From Fratercula arctica (lineage: Eukaryota > Chordata > Aves > Charadriiformes > Alcidae), in the NCBI GenBank assembly GCA_947846985.1, contig CANTUZ010000025.1:17110100-17174099 (forward strand): DNA of 64,000 nucleotides, given 5' to 3'. Positions 59,205 to 64,000 of the stretch are shown here, one piece after another. The translations under genes were made by a program, and so were the position numbers. The notes below the pieces were generated by a model. That model worked only from the letters and a program-made list of their open reading frames with translations, made no database searches and was not told where the DNA came from. How positions within the stretch are numbered: position 1 is the stretch's first letter; each line of letters opens with the position of its first letter.

Positions 59205-62088
59205 CTACAAATGATCAAAAAATATGGATGTGCCAAATATGGCATAAAGAATCAATGGAGAGAGGGGGGGAACCATTGGCCACAGTTCAACAGCATTTTC
59301 CATTTTCCCTTCCTTTTAGCTGTATCAAACTGTAATTAAGCAAAGCATTACTTTGGTGTCTTATACAAACAGATGAAAAACACCTACAGAACCAGTTGTA
59401 ACCATCGGTAGCGGTGGATTCAAAGCCCCAAAACCTCATTCATTTTTCCACCATGTCACTTTCTATTTCTCCCTTCTTTTGACACCTCTTTCTCTCTACA
59501 CAAATTATTTTTCTGCACCCATTCCCCTGCTTATCCCTCTCTTCAGTTTCATGATTGATTTCTATGGTCTGTCTCTAATCTCTTTAATTTTTTTTATTCT
59601 CTCCTATATTTTTTTCAGTCCTCGCTTTACTCTTCCTTTTATCTCTTTCATTTACACTTAGCTTGACATCTCTTCTACTACTGCCTTCTGAGTTCTACTG
59701 CACCTTGACAACAACATGTCTTCTCCCTCGTCCTTAGCCAAATGTCTCTTAAAAGCTTTTTGCTATCATGGAACCTTCCACAAGAGAGTATGTCCCTTCT
59801 ACTAACTGAACTACTGACCAAGTGCTGCTTTACTGTGCTTGAGCACAGGCTAATTGAGGTAAGAAAATTCAGTGCATTAAATGCTGTATTAAATATGCAG
59901 CTATGCTACACTGCATAAAGTAAAATACAAAAATTAATTACAAAAACAAAGCAAAAAGTAATTACAAAGATTTAAAAAAAAATAATACCAGCTAGCAAAG
60001 CTAGTTGTTAAAGCCTCTGTTATCTTAAATGAGATCCTTAAAATGACAGCCAAATAATTACTATTTCCATACTTGAATTTTTCATAAAATGCAAGATTAT
60101 TTTATTAAAAAGGAAAGGAACCAAAACAAATTTAGAAAATAAACAACAATTATGATGATTGTTTAAAAAACACCTTATGGGGGACTTATTGTACACATAT
60201 GCTTTGATGCTGCACAGAACACAAGCAAATGATATGCTCCACCTGTAAAACCACAGTGACTTCCAGTGGTAGACAATGGGGACATGTGGGAATACTCTTG
60301 CATACAGGATTGCAGGACCAGAATTATAAACATTGAGATGACACCTTAAATCCACTGAAGTCAAATGTTCCATTGATTTCACTATGACACTGGGGCAGGA
60401 GGAGTGGAAAAGCCAACATCCCGATGCACCTTTCTCCATGTGCAACTCTCAGCAGTGAGCAATCCTCAAAGCAGGAGTCAAAGCACAGGGCTTCAATTGC
60501 AGGCTCAGGATGAAACATATAGCAAGAAAAAGTCTAACGGACATTAGTCAACTTATACATCAGCATGAAATGTTGCAGGACTGAAGGTTGGTTTTTCACT
60601 TTTGCTCCTTGTAAAACAGGAAAGAAAAACAGGCAGAAGCAGCATAGGCGGTTAAGAAAAGGGAGGCAGAAACAAAGATATGGAAGTGAGAAAAAGGAAA
60701 CCAAAACCAACACTCACAGAAAAGGAAAGTCGTGAATGACAAATGAGCTTTAAAAGGCACTCATTCTTCTGCTACTGAAAAGACTACTATGCTCCACAGC
60801 TATATTATAAGCCTCTCTCACAAAGTTATGTCAGGATAAAAAAGCTTTTCAGGAAAGCTCAAAGCAAACTGAACATGGCATTTGAAATACAGGAAGGTTA
60901 AAAAATGAGGTGATTTTACTTTTTGAACAGTATCCCACATTTATCTTGGCTCACAACTCAAAAGAAATTAAAAAACTAAAAAACCACAATTGCATAAATT
61001 CCTCAAACTGTTTTAATTTCTTGTTCTTGTTGATAACTGATGCATTTGGGTAGTTTTACACATTAGAGAAAAGTTTAAAAATAAAATTAGAGCTCTTCAA
61101 AACTCTTATGAAAGCTGAAAGACAAGCTAGTCAAATTCTACATAAGTTGCATGTAATGACCTCAGTGAAGAAAGTGCAGAGGTTAAGAGACCCCAGAGGT
61201 CCTGTCTCTTCCATACTGCAGGAACAGTTTTGGAAGTACACATCATGCACTTTGTACAGACCAGAAAGCTTTAGGCAGTCTGTACTCTCATGAATGAAGG
61301 GGAGCCAATGCCATAAAATTGTAAATAACAGAGGATCTTGCACAGTGTACACAATGGCAATTTAGGAGGTCAACAGCTGCTTAAGAACTGCATAAGTGCT
61401 TCTCCTTATCAACACCTCCATCAGAAAGAACTTAATCAGTACATTTCCACTGCACACACAGTCTAAGGCAGGTACACAGAATACCGGGATCTCAGGAAAC
61501 AAAATTCCCACTGTCTGGATGGGTTTATTGAGGAAACATTTTCATACTTCATATGAAAATTTTGCCATAGTAAAACCTTGACTTTGACTTTCATGACTCC
61601 CTTGTTATTTTGTTTTGTTAAAGGAAAATGAAACAAACTACAAAGTAATTAATATTTACAACCAAAGTTCCAGCATACCAAGCTTTTGGCCTAAAAATAT
61701 AAGAAAATTAGAGAGACAAAGCTTTTCTCACAATTAGAGTAGATTGGACTTGTTCTCTCTATGCAGGTATTTGTGATAATAAAAACGTACTTAAGCTTCA
61801 GTATCCTGATTTGTTACATTACTTCCATGAAATTACAGCATTCTTATTTACAAAAGAACATCCAAAAACTTAAGTGCAAATCAGTTTCTCAAGGAATGAA
61901 TGTTTGCCATTTTCCAAAAGCACTGCAGCAGTCACCATGGATTGAAAGTAATTGGAAAATAAATGTAATCCTAACATTAATTTTCTATTTCATAATTTTT
62001 ATAAAAAGTTAATTAGAGACAAGGCTTTATTTATCCTTTGGCAGATGTCTTGTCCCTGAATTGCCACATATTTGAATATGAAACTTAC
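59205..62088. other. NTRK2 intron
   Basis: AT-rich sequence with a TGAAGTCAAATGTTCCATTGAT motif near 60355 of the type seen at 8169. No gene or clear repeat. Confidence 0.45.
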
Positions 62089-62225
62089 CTCATGGTTTGA
62101 AACAAGTTTAGTGAGCACCCAGGATACATTAGGGGGTGGCCCTCCAGTAGTATCACAGTACAATGTGATGCTCTTTCCTTCCACCACGGTGATGTTGTAA
62201 TTGCTTAAGTTTGCTGAGGGCAAGT
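62089..62225 (-). CDS. NTRK2: NTRK2 Ig-like domain d4, first half exon
   Basis: 137 nt, phase 1 to phase 0. The acceptor ATATCATAG precedes ACTTGCCC and the donor is CATGAG before GTAAGT. It encodes LPSANLSNYNITVVEGKSIT, LYCDTTGGPPPNVSWVLTKL and VSNHE, almost identical to chicken TrkB. It contains the B-strand Cys and C-strand Trp of the Ig fold and the sequons NLS, NIT and NVS. It directly follows, in the mRNA, the LRR C-terminal cap exon, which lies outside the window. Confidence 0.95.
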
Positions 62226-63443
62226 CTATGATATAGGCAAAAAAAAAACCAACACAAAAAAACACACCCCAAAAAACCACCACATGGATATTTATGTTTG
62301 CCAGAAATAGATACTGCTCAATTTTATGGGAAATGTATAAATGCAATCAAAACCACTGCTTGCTTGCTTAAAATTCACTATGGTCAGTTATTGTTCAGGA
62401 AGGGAGTACAAACAGCATTGTTGGAGATATATAAATATAATCCTTAAACTGCTACATAAAATTTTTTGTGCCTCCTTCATTTCACATCAAAAGGAAACAT
62501 TCTAGCACATGGAAATACATTAAGCTAATTATAGAGGGAAATGTTTCAGGTGGGCAAATAGTAGTTATCCTAACTTCAGGTTTTAACTTCCAAAAAAAAA
62601 ATCCTTCAATTTTTTAACACAGGAAATTTAATCTATCTCTGTTGTAGCAGTTGCAATGAAATCTCTGTTTTCCAGGGACTAATTCACATTGTGGTATTCC
62701 CACTATTCTCTACTACAGTTAACATGAAAATCCCATTACCTCATGGTATCATATAAGAGATTGAAGCCCTCCCTCTCATACAGAGAGCTCATAGACAGCA
62801 GAGAAAAACCTAGATCTTCAAGTACAAAGCCCATAAGAGGCAACCAAAGCCCTGAACAGATCAAACCAGAGGAGAGAAAGAACAGAAGAGAGGATCAGCA
62901 ACTGCGCAGAGCTGCTATCCAGGGTGCTTCAGCAGACTTAGCTATTGCCCTCAAAAAAGAGGGAAAGAAGAAAAGCTGCGAGATGGTACCATTCACCAAT
63001 AAGCCAGCCTAGCTTTTGCAAGAGCCAGGACTCATCCACCATCTCACAAAGCTATAAACCACTTCATATCTCATTTTTCTCATTCTTCAGTGCTCAAAGC
63101 AATGGGAACTTTTGAAAGAGTAACAGCACCAATATGCTGAGTGCTTCCAAAAACCCAACACGTTATAGATTACTTTGGAGCTAGCCCTCCTCAAAAATAT
63201 TGCCAGGAATGTCAAAAGACTTTAGGCATGCAAGACCTGACATCATATTTATTTGCATAGCAAATAATTACATAACATGCTGAATATTCCTTCAGCGATA
63301 CTGTACTATCATTTGGAGCTCCTACAAATTGTAAGAATACTTACCCTCAATTATGAGGCATTTCTCATCAACAATTCCAGGAAAGTTTGACTTGCAATTT
63401 ATCCTGTCAAATAACAGAACTTATTTGCTGTGCTGGATATGTA
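62226..63443. other. NTRK2 intron; one exon-like segment at 63345-63403
   Basis: AT-rich intron. 63345-63403 on the minus strand has both splice borders (TTTGACAG before it, GTAAGT after it) and an open frame, but its 5' phase does not fit the NTRK2 main chain. No other feature recognised. Confidence 0.4.
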
Positions 63444-64000
63444 TGTATTAGGTTTATGTGGCAAGGTTTCGATAGTGGGGGACTGTAGGGGTGGCTTTTG
63501 TGAGAAGAAACCAGAAGCTGCCCCCATGTCAGACAGAGCCAGTTCCAGTTGGCTCCAAGATAGACCTGCCACTGGCCAAAGCTGAGCCAAGCAGTGACAA
63601 TGGTGATGCCTACGTGATAACATATTTAAGAAAAGGGTAAAAAATGCTGTGCAGCAGCTGTGAGAGAGAGGACTGAGAAAAAATGTGAGAGAAACAACTA
63701 TGCATACACCAAGGTCAGTGAAGAAGGAGGGGGAGGAGGTGCTCCAGGCACCAGAGCAGAGATTCCTCTGCAGCCCATGGTGAAGACCATGGTGATGCAG
63801 GTTGTCCTCTACCCCTCAGGGGGTAGAAGGTAGAAAAATTAGGAGTGAAGTTCAGCCTGGGAAGAAGGGAGGGATGTAGGGAAGGTGGTTTTAGTTTTGT
63901 TTCATTTCTCCCTATCCTACTCTGTTACAATTAATTGGCAATAAATTAAATTAATTTCCCCAAGTAGAGTCTGTTTTGCCCACGACGGTAACTGGTAAGT
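63444..64000 (+). repeat. ERV-L-type LTR, plus strand, cut by the window end
   Basis: Starts TGTATTAGGTTTATGTGGC, like 32752. It has ACATATTTAAG as a TATA-like element (about 63623), TCAGCCTGGGAAGAAGGGAG and an AATAAATTAAATTAATTTCC polyadenylation region (about 63941), both shared with 17560-17670. It runs to GGTAACTGGTAAGT at the window edge, which matches the interior of the LTR at 17697, so about 130 more bases are expected outside. Confidence 0.7.

Larger units (their letters stand above)
2837..62225 (-). pseudogene. NTRK2: NTRK2 (TrkB) locus, internal part, probably a decaying copy
   Basis: Seven main-chain exons plus the T1 terminal exon encode, in order, Ig d4, Ig d5, extracellular stalk, transmembrane segment and juxtamembrane region of TrkB, the plasma-membrane receptor tyrosine kinase for BDNF and NT-4. 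Each exon has AG/GT borders, and phases match between neighbours (0/1, 1/1, 1/1, 1/0, then 0 and 1). LRR exons would lie beyond position 64000 and kinase exons before position 1. Introns are kept, so this is not a processed copy. Against a working gene: a 2-nt deficit with a stop in the transmembrane exon, Arg in the membrane span, a frame error in the T1 exon, and many replacements in the juxtamembrane exon. Identity as NTRK2 is nearly certain. The decay could instead reflect assembly indels. NTRK2 is Z-linked in birds, so a W gametolog is my preferred reading. Confidence 0.7.

Noticed and set aside
1..64000. CRISPR arrays, bacterial operons, tRNA or rRNA genes
   Set aside because: The window is vertebrate intronic DNA; no spaced repeats or folded RNA gene signatures were seen. 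tRNA-like matches are only retroviral primer binding sites.

Overview
The window is a piece of a bird genome. It carries avian CR1 LINE copies with the typical 3' tail built on ATTCTATG, avian-type LTR elements, and seven exons of NTRK2 (TrkB, the BDNF/NT-4 receptor tyrosine kinase) on the minus strand. Their encoded protein resembles chicken TrkB as I remember it. In birds NTRK2 is sex-linked (Z), so the window should be Z-linked or from the corresponding W region.

NTRK2 layout, 5' to 3' on the minus strand: Ig domain d4 in two exons (62089-62225, 59072-59204), Ig domain d5 (57283-57582), a 33-nt microexon (52480-52512), the stalk exon (37966-38066), the transmembrane exon (34686-34783), the truncated-receptor (TrkB.T1) terminal exon (12421-12459) and the juxtamembrane/Shc-site exon (2837-3025). 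The signal peptide, LRR and kinase exons lie outside the window. All main-chain splice phases fit. However, the transmembrane exon is 98 nt where its phases require 3n+1 (100 expected). It reads a stop right after the membrane segment and has an arginine inside that segment. The T1 exon is out of frame at a T11 run, and the normally near-invariant juxtamembrane exon has several replacements. I read this as a decaying NTRK2 copy, most plausibly a W-linked gametolog. Assembly errors on a Z copy remain possible.

The rest is intron filled with mobile elements. 1-1682: 5' end of a minus-strand betaretrovirus-like (ERVK-type) provirus (LTR, tRNA-Lys binding site, broken gag). 11.4-15.4 kb, 18.9-19.9 kb, 23.4-27.6 kb, 33.8-37.8 kb and 45.9-46.8 kb: CR1 copies, including one with an ORF1 esterase domain and several with internal deletions. 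39075-45313: an ERV-L-like provirus without env, with paired LTRs, 5-bp target duplications, a broken gag, and a pol open except for one stop. A solo LTR of the same family sits inside a CR1 at 24771-25106. Other LTRs or LTR pieces lie near 2.2, 17.1-17.8, 21.9-22.5, 32.8-33.6, 45.4-45.9, 49.3-50.5 and 63.4-64 kb.

No host gene other than NTRK2, no tRNA or rRNA gene and no CRISPR array were recognised. The most notable points are the lesions in NTRK2, the ERV-L provirus whose pol is far better preserved than its LTR divergence predicts and whose gag and pol share one frame across an amber codon, and a hydrophobic leader ORF between its primer binding site and gag.
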